A DNA stretch of 64,000 bases from contig NZ_JATV01000015.1 in assembly GCF_000611675.1 (NCBI RefSeq), forward strand, positions 1 through 64,000, read 5' to 3'. The number at the start of each line of letters is the position of its first letter. Position 1 is the stretch's first letter. The notes under the pieces are model-generated. The model saw nothing but the letters and a program-made list of their open reading frames with translations, made no database searches and was not told where the DNA came from. The stretch is from Flavobacterium succinicans LMG 10402. Its GTDB lineage: Bacteria; Bacteroidota; Bacteroidia; Flavobacteriales; Flavobacteriaceae. Position numbers and translations under genes: made by a program. Shown piece by piece: positions 10,091 to 19,677 of this stretch.

Positions 10091-10735
10091 TTATCCTTTG
10101 TTGTTCATTGCAGAAAGCATACCTCCATAAACATTGTTTAATGAAGCGATATTCGCAGTCATTGAAGCCATTTGCTCTTTCAATTTACTAGCGTTTTCTG
10201 CGATTTCTTTGTTCGCCTCAGCATTTCTTGAAGCGCTTTCTAATTGAACTTTATATAAACTATTTAAAGACTCCATTTGAGAAGCTGCCATTGTCAACTC
10301 ATCGCTGTATTTTTTAGTAGATGCAATAGAATCAACTGTTGGAGAAATTGCTTTTGCAGCTCCTTCAAAGTTTTTGATACTTGTACCTAAACTAGCCATC
10401 AATTCAGAGTCGATTTTAGCCTCTTTCAACATGGCATCTAATTTTTGAGATAAAATTCCTTGAGCATCAACTTTTTCTTCTTTTTTAACTTGAGCCTTTG
10501 CTTGACCGTTAGCCAATTCTGGATAAACTAAAGTCCAATCCAATTCGTCTTCTACTGGTTCAAACGCAGATAAAGCAAAAATAGCCGCTTCAACTAAAAG
10601 ACCGATTGACAACATCAAAGTTCCAGTTAATGGTCCTAATTCAAAGTGCGTAATTTTGAATAATGCTCCGATAATTACTACTGCCGCTCCCATACCGTAA
10701 GCGAAATTCATTGTTTTTTTGCTTAATAATGCCAT
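10091..10735 (-). CDS. gldL: Gliding motility / type IX secretion motor protein GldL
   Basis: This 214-aa protein has two N-terminal membrane helices (about residues 12-26 and 36-55) and a long cytoplasmic helical tail. The residues known to matter for proton-driven rotation are visible: Lys27, His30 and the intramembrane Glu49 (GLLVEAAIF). GldL forms the pentameric inner-membrane stator of the T9SS/gliding motor with two copies of GldM. It sits between gldK and gldM with short intergenic gaps, and nothing in it looks damaged. Confidence 0.97.
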   Translation of the reverse strand: MALLSKKTMNFAYGMGAAVVIIGALFKITHFELGPLTGTLMLSIGLLVEAAIFALSAFEPVEDELDWTLVYPELANGQAKAQVKKEEKVDAQGILSQKLDAMLKEAKIDSELMASLGTSIKNFEGAAKAISPTVDSIASTKKYSDELTMAASQMESLNSLYKVQLESASRNAEANKEIAENASKLKEQMASMTANIASLNNVYGGMLSAMNNKG

Positions 10736-10781
10736 AATAATTTACTTTTTTAGGTTAATTTAAAATATTTAGATTGGGTTT

Positions 10782-12182
10782 TTATTTTCTTTTTCCTTTA
10801 GATCCTGTTGCTTGAGTTCCCATGTAATCTTGAACAGTTCTAAATCCGATAAAACTTCTAGCTGAATCAGCATATTCAAAATCTCTAGTACTCACTTGCA
10901 AGAAGTACGCAACATCTTTCCAAGATCCTCCACGAACTACTTTTCGCTTATTAGAAGCGTCAGAAACGTTTGGATTCATTGTAGAAACATATTCAAATCC
11001 GTTTGGATCATAAGCATCATTAGTCCATTCTGCTACGTTACCAGACATATTATATAGGTTATATCCGTTTGGTTCATATGATTTTGCTTCAACAGTATAT
11101 AAGGCATTGTCTGCTGCATAATCACCACGGCTTGGTTTAAAATTAGCCAAGAAACATCCTCTATCATTTTTGGTGTATGGACCTCCCCAAGGGTAAGTAG
11201 CAGATTCTAAACCACCTCTAGCAGAATATTCCCATTCCGCTTCAGTAGGTAAACGGAAAGAGTTTACTAAATCACGTCCTTTTTGTTTGGATTTAATGTA
11301 GGTGTTTTTGTTTTGTGTTCTCCAAGCACAAAATGCTTTAGCTTGCGTCCACTTCACTCCCACTACTGGATATTCGCCATACGCTTTGTGCCAAAAATAA
11401 TCATTGTGCATAGGCTCATTATAAGAATATGCGTAATCTTTGATCCAAACTGTAGTATCTGGATATACATTAATTTCTTCTGTTCTAATAAAATCTTTTC
11501 TAGAACCATTTTTAGCTTTTGCAGCTGCTTGTATGTCCATCCAAGTATATTTATACTTCAATTTATTTACATCAATTGTTCTAAGACCGTTGTAGGATTG
11601 GTCTATTGGCAAATACATGGAATCCATTACCTCTGCATAAAACTCATCAGGATATTTTTTAGTTTCCTTGATTAATTTTACTCTACGATTTAATTTTCTG
11701 GCTGCATAAGGATCTTTGTCTGTACCAACACTGTAATAATTATCGTACATGTATTTATCATAAGCGGTCATTTTTGCTGGATCTGCGTCATTGAATGCAA
11801 AATCAGCAATACTACCAGCTTTCTTACCTTGGCCATCTGTAGGTTTCTGGCCATTCATATCAGCTAGAATTGCTAATCGAACTCTAATAGTAGAATCTTT
11901 CACCCATTCTACAAAAGAACGGTATTCGCTATTCGTAATTTCGGTTTCATCCATGTAAAAGGAACGCACGGTAACGGTTTTTGTTGGCGCATCATCAACA
12001 GCAGCTATATCATTATCTGATTTACCCATAATAAAAGACCCCCCAGGAACTAATGTCATTCCATACGGTTTCTCTGGGTGCCACTTGCCGCCTTTAACGC
12101 CTACTAATTCTCCTTTATCGCTTGATTTACCACAGCCGATCAACAGAGTTAATAAAGCCGTAAAAACAATGATTTTCTTCAT
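10782..12182 (-). CDS. gldK: Gliding motility / type IX secretion lipoprotein GldK
   Basis: This 466-aa lipoprotein precursor has a lipobox LLIGC with acylated Cys17. The mature part has the formylglycine-generating-enzyme (SUMF1/FGE-sulfatase) fold, seen in YPWGGPYTKNDRG, RLPTEAEWEYSARGG, MSGNVAEWTNDAY and RKVVRGGSWKD. GldK uses this fold structurally: with GldN it builds the periplasmic ring of the T9SS. It is the first gene of gldKLMN and lies 108 bases after the arginase-like gene. GldJ, a paralog with the same fold, is at the right edge of the window. Confidence 0.96.
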   Translation of the reverse strand: MKKIIVFTALLTLLIGCGKSSDKGELVGVKGGKWHPEKPYGMTLVPGGSFIMGKSDNDIAAVDDAPTKTVTVRSFYMDETEITNSEYRSFVEWVKDSTIRVRLAILADMNGQKPTDGQGKKAGSIADFAFNDADPAKMTAYDKYMYDNYYSVGTDKDPYAARKLNRRVKLIKETKKYPDEFYAEVMDSMYLPIDQSYNGLRTIDVNKLKYKYTWMDIQAAAKAKNGSRKDFIRTEEINVYPDTTVWIKDYAYSYNEPMHNDYFWHKAYGEYPVVGVKWTQAKAFCAWRTQNKNTYIKSKQKGRDLVNSFRLPTEAEWEYSARGGLESATYPWGGPYTKNDRGCFLANFKPSRGDYAADNALYTVEAKSYEPNGYNLYNMSGNVAEWTNDAYDPNGFEYVSTMNPNVSDASNKRKVVRGGSWKDVAYFLQVSTRDFEYADSARSFIGFRTVQDYMGTQATGSKGKRK

Positions 12183-12290
12183 ATAAATTTGGGGGTTAAC
12201 TATTCAATTAATTAAGGCCGTAAACCTATTTAATATTTTTTAAATAAACAATTTTTACTACTAACAAATACTTAAAATTTTAATTAAGTT

Positions 12291-13442
12291 TTAAACACTG
12301 TTTTTTCTTTGTGCTTTCCACCATCTTTCAGGCAATTCTTGATTGCAAGCCTGCAAGTATTCTTCATAAGAACAGGGTAACAACGTATTTCTTTTTAGTT
12401 TATTGTTACCATGCGATAAAAAAGGAATTTCAATCCACCAACGATCCGTTTTATTACTCTTATAAAAAACCAACTCTTCGTCTTCTAATGGCACTATATA
12501 CTTGAGATAATTATCTTTTGTACCAAAAGGATATTCTCCTGAGCGATATTGAAAGCCTTCTATAAAATACCAAACAATTTGAGCCATCAGGACTGATTCA
12601 TTTACGGTATTGGTATGATTAAAAATACCAAACATGGAAACCTTATCACTTATTCCAGCATATCGGGACAAAGCACAAATCTCTTTCCCAGTAAAACCAT
12701 TAGGAGAAAAAGTATTAAAATTTCCTGAATCTGATGACTTAACAGATGTTAAATCCAAACTTACTACATCAGCATCTCTAAACACGGGTTCTGCTAAGGC
12801 AATATTATTGGAGATTTCTCCCAATCGATAAGCGTCAAAAAAAAGTTTTTCTATAATATCGATTTCTTCTTGTGAATTATAATAGGTTTGATAGCCAATA
12901 TTACAATAGTTAAATAAATTATTTGGCGCATCAATCACCATTTTGGTCAAATAAGAATCATTAGATAATCCATCTGTTTCTTTACCAAAATCAAATTTAT
13001 TATCAATGGCTACTAAATTCACCATTTGCTCTAAATCGTCATAAGCCCGATACAAGGCGTACGTTAAATCCTGAGAACCACCAATAACTATAGGCACAAT
13101 TCCTTTTTTTATCAAACTTGAAGTCACTTTTTTTAAAGCAAAATAAGTATCTGAAGCAGCATTTCCAGGCAATATATCACCTAAATCCGCTATACCCATA
13201 TTCCAATTTCCATTATACAATTGATATACGGATTGACGAAAGGCTTGCAGATCCACTCTAGAGAAATGTATTGTATCGCCTCGGTTTTCAAGTACGCCGA
13301 TCAAAGCAATCTTAACTTCGTTTAAATCCGGAAAGGAATCATCAGTATGCACTAAAAGAGTCCCTCCGATTTGATGCGAAGACAACGTATGCTTAAAATC
13401 AAGCGTTTCACTATTTATGGGGGTAAGGAAATCAAACTCCAT
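12291..13442 (-). CDS. Arginase/formimidoylglutamase-fold protein with degenerate metal site
   Basis: This 383-aa protein has the ureohydrolase fold layout (arginase, agmatinase, formimidoylglutamase), but several metal ligands are replaced. The usual GGxH is GGSQD with Gln124. The usual DAHxD is DNKFD, keeping Asp147 and Asp151 but with Lys149 in place of His. In the third motif, SLDLTS, Asp230 is kept and the next Asp is Thr232. By inference it has little or no binuclear-manganese hydrolase activity and may be a structural or binding protein; automated annotation would probably call it formimidoylglutamase. It starts 3 bases after the topA stop and precedes gldK. Confidence 0.85.
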   Translation of the reverse strand: MEFDFLTPINSETLDFKHTLSSHQIGGTLLVHTDDSFPDLNEVKIALIGVLENRGDTIHFSRVDLQAFRQSVYQLYNGNWNMGIADLGDILPGNAASDTYFALKKVTSSLIKKGIVPIVIGGSQDLTYALYRAYDDLEQMVNLVAIDNKFDFGKETDGLSNDSYLTKMVIDAPNNLFNYCNIGYQTYYNSQEEIDIIEKLFFDAYRLGEISNNIALAEPVFRDADVVSLDLTSVKSSDSGNFNTFSPNGFTGKEICALSRYAGISDKVSMFGIFNHTNTVNESVLMAQIVWYFIEGFQYRSGEYPFGTKDNYLKYIVPLEDEELVFYKSNKTDRWWIEIPFLSHGNNKLKRNTLLPCSYEEYLQACNQELPERWWKAQRKNSV

Positions 13443-13445
13443 GGC

Positions 13446-15965
13446 TTACTTTTTTTTAGCTACAGTTTTCTTAGCAGTGGTCGTTTTTTTGGCCGCAGGT
13501 TTTTTAGCAGCTGCTTTTTTTGCTGGCGTCTTCTTTGCAATCATTTCTTGCACTTCAGCTAAGGTCAGTTTCGAAGCATCTACATCTTTACTCAATTCAA
13601 TTTTAATCTTTCCTTTAGTAATCACCGAACGTCCCCAACGAGCTTTTTCAACCAAAATCCCCTCTTCTTCCCAATTATGAATAACTTTATCTATATTCTT
13701 TTGAATTTTATCCTCAATCAAAAATTCAATATCCGCTTGTGACAAATTATCAAAATCAAATTTTTTCGAAACATTGATAAAAATACCATTCCATTTGATA
13801 AAAGGACCAAATCGTCCGGTTCCCTTTTGAACACTTTCCCCTTTATACACAGCAATTGGTGCATCGGCTAATGCTTTCTCATCAATTAATTCTTGAGCTC
13901 GCTCTAACGAAACATCCAAGGGATCTTCACCTCTTGGCAAAGAAATAAAAGCTGCTCCGTGGCGAACATAAGGACCAAAACGACCATTACTCACCTCTAC
14001 TTCTTCTCCTTTATATACACCTAAATTCTTTGGCAATAAAAATAAATTTAGTGCTTCTTCTAAAGTGATATTACCAATATTCTGTTCATTGCGCAAACTC
14101 GCAAACTTCTTTTCTTCATCTTCTGCATCGCCTATTTGCGCCATCGGACCAAACTTACCTAAACGAACCGAAACAGGTTTTCCGGTAGCAGGATCTGTTC
14201 CTAAAATCCGCTCTCCACTTTCACGATCAGCGTTGGCTTCAACATCTTTCACATTGGGATGAAATTTATCGTAGAACTCCTTCATCATTTGAGCCCATTC
14301 GATATTTCCTTCAGCAATTTCATCAAAATCCTGTTCAACTTTTGCCGTAAAATGATAATCTAATATGGAACCAAAATTCTTTACCAAGAAATCAGTAACG
14401 ATTGTTCCGATGTCGGTTGGCACCAATTTCCCTTTATCTGAACCCGTATTTTCCTTTAAAAGTTTTTCAGCAATTTTGCCTGATTGCAAAGTCAGCTGTG
14501 TATACTTGCGCTCTTGACCTTCAAGTGTTCCTTTCTCCACATAATTTCTGTTAATAATAGTAGAAATAGTTGGCGCATAGGTAGAAGGACGACCGATACC
14601 TAGTTCCTCTAATTTTTTAACCAAAGAAGCCTCGGTATAACGAGCTGCTGGTCTAGAATAACGCTCTGTTGCTGTAATAAATGAATTCGCTAGTGGCTCA
14701 TTTACCTTCAAAGCAGGCAACATCCCTTCTTGCTCTTCCTCATCATCATCATGCCCTTCTAAATAAACTTTAAGAAAACCTTCAAAAAGCAACACTTCTC
14801 CCGAAGCCACAAAAACCTCAGCATGATTATTTGCCTCAATTTTCACATTGGTACGCTCTAGTTCGGCATCACTCATTTGAGAAGCCAAAGTTCTTTTCCA
14901 AATCAAATCGTACAAACGTGCTTGATCTCGATCTACATTTACAGTATGCAAAGACATATCTGTTGGACGAATCGCCTCGTGAGCTTCTTGAGCTCCTTTA
15001 CTCTTATTGGCAAAAGTTCTAGGTTTGGAAAATTCTTTCCCGTATGATTTTATAATTTCGGCCTCCGCAGCCGCCATAGCTTCTTTTGACAAATTCACGC
15101 TATCGGTTCTCATATAAGTAATCAATCCCGCTTCGTACAAACGTTGCGCTAACTGCATGGTAATACCAACTGGCAAATACAATTTACGAGCTGCTTCTTG
15201 TTGCAACGTTGAAGTGGTAAAAGGCGCAGTAGGTGATTTTTTAGTTGGTTTCGTTTCTAAATCAGCTACCTTATATAATGAACTAGCATTTTGATTTAAA
15301 AAATCTTCAGCTTCTTGTTTGGTAACAAAATTTTTAGGTAGTTTGGCTTTCACCGTTTTCCCTGCTTCGTTGGTAAACTCAGCAGCAACTGAGTAACTTG
15401 CTACGGCAGCAAAATTTTGTATTTCTCGCTCACGCTCCACAATCAAACGAACCGACACTGACTGTACACGTCCAGCAGAAAGCCCTCCTTTGATTTTTCT
15501 CCAAAGTACTGGCGACAATTCATATCCTACTAATCGGTCTAATACACGACGGGCTTGTTGTGCATTGACTAAATTATAATCAATTTCTCGAGGATTATCT
15601 ATAGCTTTAAGAATCGCATTTTTGGTAATTTCGTGAAAAACGATACGTCTGGTTTTTTTTGCATCTAATTTCAATTCCTCTGCTAAATGCCAAGAAATAG
15701 CTTCTCCCTCGCGGTCCTCATCACTTGCTAACCAAACCATTTCGGCATTTTTAGAAAGTGTTCTTAGTTTACTCACCAAAGCCTTTTTATCGGCTGAAAC
15801 TTCATACTTAGGTTTAAATCCATTCTCCACATCTACCCCAATTTCTTTAGAAGGTAAGTCGGCTATATGACCATAACTTGATTCTACTTGAAACTCACTT
15901 CCTAGAAATTTTTCGATTGTTTTGGCCTTTGCAGGTGACTCCACTATTACTAAATTCTTTGCCAT
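13446..15965 (-). CDS. topA: DNA topoisomerase I
   Basis: This 839-aa type IA topoisomerase relaxes negative supercoils. It opens with the Toprim motif LVIVESPAKAKTIEKFLG, followed by the second Toprim signature DEDREGEAISWH near residue 80. The active-site tyrosine lies in GLITYMRTDS (near residue 285). In place of zinc fingers the C-terminal half has repeats of the FGPxxxxG type (GKFGPMAQIG, GRFGPYVRHG, GRFGPFIKWN), and the protein ends in a Lys/Ala/Thr-rich basic tail typical of Bacteroidota TopA. A -7 element TACTTTTG precedes it. The arginase-like gene follows 3 bases later. Confidence 0.97.
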   Translation of the reverse strand: MAKNLVIVESPAKAKTIEKFLGSEFQVESSYGHIADLPSKEIGVDVENGFKPKYEVSADKKALVSKLRTLSKNAEMVWLASDEDREGEAISWHLAEELKLDAKKTRRIVFHEITKNAILKAIDNPREIDYNLVNAQQARRVLDRLVGYELSPVLWRKIKGGLSAGRVQSVSVRLIVEREREIQNFAAVASYSVAAEFTNEAGKTVKAKLPKNFVTKQEAEDFLNQNASSLYKVADLETKPTKKSPTAPFTTSTLQQEAARKLYLPVGITMQLAQRLYEAGLITYMRTDSVNLSKEAMAAAEAEIIKSYGKEFSKPRTFANKSKGAQEAHEAIRPTDMSLHTVNVDRDQARLYDLIWKRTLASQMSDAELERTNVKIEANNHAEVFVASGEVLLFEGFLKVYLEGHDDDEEEQEGMLPALKVNEPLANSFITATERYSRPAARYTEASLVKKLEELGIGRPSTYAPTISTIINRNYVEKGTLEGQERKYTQLTLQSGKIAEKLLKENTGSDKGKLVPTDIGTIVTDFLVKNFGSILDYHFTAKVEQDFDEIAEGNIEWAQMMKEFYDKFHPNVKDVEANADRESGERILGTDPATGKPVSVRLGKFGPMAQIGDAEDEEKKFASLRNEQNIGNITLEEALNLFLLPKNLGVYKGEEVEVSNGRFGPYVRHGAAFISLPRGEDPLDVSLERAQELIDEKALADAPIAVYKGESVQKGTGRFGPFIKWNGIFINVSKKFDFDNLSQADIEFLIEDKIQKNIDKVIHNWEEEGILVEKARWGRSVITKGKIKIELSKDVDASKLTLAEVQEMIAKKTPAKKAAAKKPAAKKTTTAKKTVAKKK

Positions 15966-15985
15966 ATTCCATTTGTTTATGTCGG

Positions 15986-15993
15986 CAAAAGTA
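15986..15993 (-). promoter_or_regulatory. Bacteroidota -7 promoter element of topA
   Basis: Read on the minus strand this is TACTTTTG, a match to TAnnTTTG, ending 20 bases before the topA ATG. No clear -33 TTG is seen at the usual distance. Confidence 0.6.
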
Positions 15994-16239
15994 TAGGATT
16001 TTTTTAAATTTCACCTTTTTATCATTTTAAAAGTCAAAATTAGCCGTTAAACAAAGACAGACATTCATGCGCAATCCATGTATTTATTCAATCAATAGAA
16101 ATAAGATTAGTATTTTTCTACCAATTATTTTATCAAAAAGGAGTTAGATAAAGAATGTGATAATTTTTCATCCAACTTTAAAAAAAATATTGAGCTACTT
16201 AAAAAAACGAATGTTATTGATAATTCCACATCTGCCATC

Positions 16240-16271
16240 TTGTCATATTCGATAAAAATCTATTATCTTTG
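16240..16271 (+). promoter_or_regulatory. Promoter of miaB (-33 TTG and -7 TATCTTTG)
   Basis: TTG at 16240-16242 and TATCTTTG at 16264-16271 are 21 bases apart, the usual Bacteroidota spacing. The promoter lies inside the upstream in-frame extension of miaB, so translation must begin downstream at ATG 16288. Confidence 0.75.
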
Positions 16272-16287
16272 CGCTTTTAAAACACCC

Positions 16288-17733
16288 ATGGAAAAGATTA
16301 TTGAAGAAAGCAAACAAGGCGAAAGTCTCGTTTTAGAAAACAAACCCGAGAACACCAAAAAACTCTTTATAGAAAGTTACGGTTGCGCAATGAATTTTTC
16401 AGACAGCGAGGTAGTAGCTTCTATTTTATCAAGTAATGGTTACAATACGACTCAAAAATTAGAAGAAGCCGACTTGGTGCTAGTGAATACTTGCTCAATT
16501 AGAGACAAGGCCGAGCAAACCATCCGCAAACGCTTGGAGAAATACAATGCTGTAAAACGCATCAACCCTAAAATGAAAGTAGGCGTTTTGGGCTGTATGG
16601 CCGAACGTTTAAAAAGTCAATTTTTAGAAGAAGAAAAAATAGTAGACTTAGTAGTTGGTCCAGACGCCTACAAAGACTTACCAAATTTATTGAACGAAGT
16701 CGAAGAAGGCCGAGATGCTATTAATGTGATTCTTTCCAAAGAAGAAACCTATGGCGATATATCACCAGTTCGTTTAATGACCAACGGTGTGAGTGCTTTG
16801 GTGTCCATTACAAGAGGTTGCGACAATATGTGTACGTTTTGTGTTGTGCCATTTACTCGCGGACGCGAACGCAGTCGTGATCCTCAAAGCATTCTGAAAG
16901 AGATTCAAGATTTATGGAATCACGGCTATAAAGAAGTAACCCTTTTAGGCCAGAATGTCGATAGTTATTTATGGTACGGTGGCGGCTTGAAAAAAGATTT
17001 TGTAAACGCCTCCGAAATGCAAAAAGCCACTGCCGTGGATTTTGATCATTTATTAGAAATGGTAGCCGTAGGATTTCCGAAAATGAGAATTCGCTTCTCG
17101 ACATCTAATCCTCAAGACATGCACGAAAGTATTTTGCATGTAGTGGCCAAATATCCAAATATTTGTGAACATATTCATTTGCCTGTTCAATCCGGCAGCA
17201 ACCGAATTCTAAAAGAAATGAATCGCTTGCATACCCGTGAAGAATACATGACATTGATTGACAAGATTAATGCTATCATTCCAAATTGCGCCATTTCTCA
17301 AGACATGATTGCGGGCTTCCCTACAGAAACTGAGCAAGACCATCAAGATACGTTAAGCTTGATGGAATATGTGAAATATAGCTTTGGCTACATGTACAGC
17401 TATTCCGAACGACCTGGAACTTTAGCAGGAAGAAAAATGGAAGATGATGTTCCCGAAGACACCAAAGCCAGAAGATTACAAGAAATTGTAGACTTACAAC
17501 AAGTACATGCTCGCTTTAGAACTGAACAATATATAGGACAAACCGTAGAAGTATTAGTAGAGAAAGTGTCCAAAAAATCACCTAACGAATTCTCCGGAAG
17601 AAATTCACAAAGCATTACAGTTGTTTTTCCGAAAGAAAATTATAAAATTGGTGATTTTGTAAACGTGCTAGTTGAACGCACCACTAGCGCTACACTTATC
17701 GGTAAAGCAATTGGGCTTAGCGAGATGAATTAA
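16288..17733 (+). CDS. miaB: tRNA-2-methylthio-N6-dimethylallyladenosine synthase MiaB
   Basis: This 481-aa radical-SAM methylthiotransferase modifies i6A37 of tRNA to ms2i6A. The N-terminal UPF0004 domain carries the three auxiliary-cluster cysteines (GCAMN, NTCSI, GCMA). The radical-SAM motif CDNMCTFC (near residue 175) binds the second 4Fe-4S cluster. A C-terminal TRAM domain (about 415-478) contacts RNA. I chose ATG 16288 because an upstream in-frame ATG at 16240 would place the promoter inside the gene. It heads a plus-strand series that continues with a sigma-54 activator and envelope genes. Confidence 0.97.
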   Translation: MEKIIEESKQGESLVLENKPENTKKLFIESYGCAMNFSDSEVVASILSSNGYNTTQKLEEADLVLVNTCSIRDKAEQTIRKRLEKYNAVKRINPKMKVGVLGCMAERLKSQFLEEEKIVDLVVGPDAYKDLPNLLNEVEEGRDAINVILSKEETYGDISPVRLMTNGVSALVSITRGCDNMCTFCVVPFTRGRERSRDPQSILKEIQDLWNHGYKEVTLLGQNVDSYLWYGGGLKKDFVNASEMQKATAVDFDHLLEMVAVGFPKMRIRFSTSNPQDMHESILHVVAKYPNICEHIHLPVQSGSNRILKEMNRLHTREEYMTLIDKINAIIPNCAISQDMIAGFPTETEQDHQDTLSLMEYVKYSFGYMYSYSERPGTLAGRKMEDDVPEDTKARRLQEIVDLQQVHARFRTEQYIGQTVEVLVEKVSKKSPNEFSGRNSQSITVVFPKENYKIGDFVNVLVERTTSATLIGKAIGLSEMN

Positions 17734-17739
17734 GAAAAA

Positions 17740-17805
17740 GTTTAATAGTTTAAAATGGTTTAAAGTCGTCCCAAAAAACAACTCGAAACCATTAAACACT
17801 TAAAC
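17740..17805. repeat. Imperfect inverted repeat of GTTTAA units between miaB and the sigma-54 activator
   Basis: The left arm (17740-17761) contains GTTTAA twice followed by TGGTTT. The right arm (17786-17805) is its near-complement, with AAACCA followed by TTAAAC units. The arms are about 20 bases each around a 24-base loop. It could fold in the miaB transcript; there is no T run, so it is not a standard terminator. Confidence 0.55.
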
Positions 17806-17821
17806 CTTTAAACAAAACAAT

Positions 17822-19075
17822 ATGGAAACAGTTCAAGCAATAAAACAACGATTTGAAATTATTGGAAATGATTCCAAGCTCAATCGTGCCATCGAGAAGG
17901 CCATTCAAGTGGCTCCAACAGATATTTCCGTTTTGGTTTCTGGAGAAAGTGGTGTAGGTAAAGAAAACATACCTAAAATCATTCATTCTCTTTCACATCG
18001 AAAACACGGAAAATACATTGCCGTAAACTGCGGTGCTATCCCTGAAGGAACTATTGATAGTGAACTTTTTGGTCACGAAAAAGGAGCATTTACAGGTGCC
18101 ACCAATACTCGTGAAGGCTATTTTGAAGTAGCCGATGGCGGAACCATATTTCTGGATGAAGTAGGCGAATTGCCTCTGACTACTCAAGTTCGTTTACTGC
18201 GTATTCTTGAAAATGGTGAATTTCTAAAAGTAGGTTCCTCTCAAGTTCAAAAAACCAATGTAAGAATTGTGGCCGCCACCAATGTTAATTTATTTGATGC
18301 GATAGAAAAAGGAAAATTCAGAGAAGATCTATACTACCGTTTAAGTACAGTAGACATTACACTACCACCATTGCGAGATCGCAAAGACGATATTCATTTA
18401 TTGTTCAGAAAATTTGCAGCCGACTTTGCGCATAAATACAAAATGCCTCCGTTAAAACTAGACGATAATGCCGTTTTGGTTTTGCAAAAATTCCGCTGGG
18501 GCGGTAACATTAGGCAACTTCGAAACGTAGCAGAACAAATCTCTGTCTTAGAAACCAATCGCGATATCAATGCTGCCACTTTGCAATCTTATTTACCTGT
18601 CGAGAGTAGCAACTTACCCTCGGTAATAAAAGACAAAAAAGGTGATAGTGACTTTAATACCGAAAGAGAAATTTTATACAAAGTCCTTTTTGATATGAAA
18701 AGCGACTTGCACGATTTAAAAAAACTCACCTTAGAATTAATGCAGAATGGTAGCTCAACAGTGCAAGAAACCAATCAGAATTTGATTCAGAAAATTTATG
18801 GTTCAAAATCAGATAGTGAAATTGAGTATGAAGAAGAGCCGAGAACAGCCGTAATTACTACTCAAAACATCGACAACAATTATCAAGAACCTGAGGAAAA
18901 CTATCTTTTTGCCGAAACCATTGAAGAAGAAGAAATTCTGAAACTAGAACAAAAAGAAATCGAGCTGATTAAAAAATCATTAGAAAAAAACAAAGGAAAG
19001 CGAAAAGCCGCCGCCGATGAATTAGGCATTTCAGAACGCACTTTGTATCGAAAAATCAAACAATTTGATTTGTAA
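17822..19075 (+). CDS. Sigma-54-dependent transcriptional activator (AAA+ with Fis-type HTH, no receiver domain)
   Basis: This 417-aa bacterial enhancer-binding protein starts almost directly with its AAA+ domain (about residues 15-240). Walker A is GESGVGKEN, the sigma-54 loop GAFTGA is intact, Walker B is GTIFLDEVGEL, and REDLYYRL provides the arginine-finger region. A Glu-rich linker leads to a Fis-type helix-turn-helix at the C-terminus (KRKAAADELGISERTLYRKI). There is no N-terminal receiver, GAF or PAS domain, so activity must be controlled by level, partner or ligand. The adjacent lptE, secG and groESL suggest an envelope or stress role. A sigma-54-like promoter lies before groES. Confidence 0.93.
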   Translation: METVQAIKQRFEIIGNDSKLNRAIEKAIQVAPTDISVLVSGESGVGKENIPKIIHSLSHRKHGKYIAVNCGAIPEGTIDSELFGHEKGAFTGATNTREGYFEVADGGTIFLDEVGELPLTTQVRLLRILENGEFLKVGSSQVQKTNVRIVAATNVNLFDAIEKGKFREDLYYRLSTVDITLPPLRDRKDDIHLLFRKFAADFAHKYKMPPLKLDDNAVLVLQKFRWGGNIRQLRNVAEQISVLETNRDINAATLQSYLPVESSNLPSVIKDKKGDSDFNTEREILYKVLFDMKSDLHDLKKLTLELMQNGSSTVQETNQNLIQKIYGSKSDSEIEYEEEPRTAVITTQNIDNNYQEPEENYLFAETIEEEEILKLEQKEIELIKKSLEKNKGKRKAAADELGISERTLYRKIKQFDL

Positions 19076-19145
19076 GAAGTAATTGTAATTCAAAGCAAAA
19101 CAACAGTACCTAATACAAAACAGTGAACCTTTCACTTTATATTAT

Positions 19146-19649
19146 ATGAAAAAAATACTTTATTTATCTGCCGTAGTAAGTCTTCTATTACTTAACAGCT
19201 GTGGTGTATACAACTTCACAGGATCAGGAAAAATAGACGCTAAAACCTTTCAGGTCAATTTCTTTCAAAACAATGCCGAGTTGATTGAACCTGGAATCGA
19301 CCGAACTTTTACCTTGCAATTGCAAGATTTGATTCAAAACCAAACCAATCTAAACCTAGTAAAATACGGTGGTGATCTAGTATATGATGGTGAAATTACC
19401 GATTACCGAATCAGTCCAATGACCGCAACCGCCGATCAAAAAGCGGCTCAAAACCGATTAAAAATAAGAATCAAAGTAAATTTTACCAACAAAAACAAGG
19501 AAACCGATAATTTTGACAAAACGTTTGAGTTTTTCTATGACTACCCCGCCGACCAACAACTTACAGGCGCTACCTTAAATACCGCACTCAAAGAAATTTT
19601 TGACCGAATTTCACAAGACATATTTAATGAGTCATTGGCCAAATGGTAA
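19146..19649 (+). CDS. lptE: LPS-assembly lipoprotein LptE-like
   Basis: This 167-aa lipoprotein precursor has a signal peptide and lipobox LLNSC (Cys19), followed by GVYNFTGSG, the usual start of Bacteroidota LptE proteins. The mature part fits the small alpha/beta LptE fold: a TFTLQLQDLIQNQTNLNLV segment and a late FEFFYDYPADQQL. LptE plugs the LptD barrel that inserts LPS into the outer membrane. It lies 70 bases after the sigma-54 activator and 28 before the next gene. The family assignment rests on layout and neighbours as much as on motifs. Confidence 0.85.
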   Translation: MKKILYLSAVVSLLLLNSCGVYNFTGSGKIDAKTFQVNFFQNNAELIEPGIDRTFTLQLQDLIQNQTNLNLVKYGGDLVYDGEITDYRISPMTATADQKAAQNRLKIRIKVNFTNKNKETDNFDKTFEFFYDYPADQQLTGATLNTALKEIFDRISQDIFNESLAKW

Positions 19650-19677
19650 TTGAAATAAATTCCTATATTGCAACCCT

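Noticed and set aside
11283..11675. Plus-strand 130-codon frame within gldK
   Set aside because: Complementary shadow of gldK; Cys/Phe-rich and unlike any known protein.
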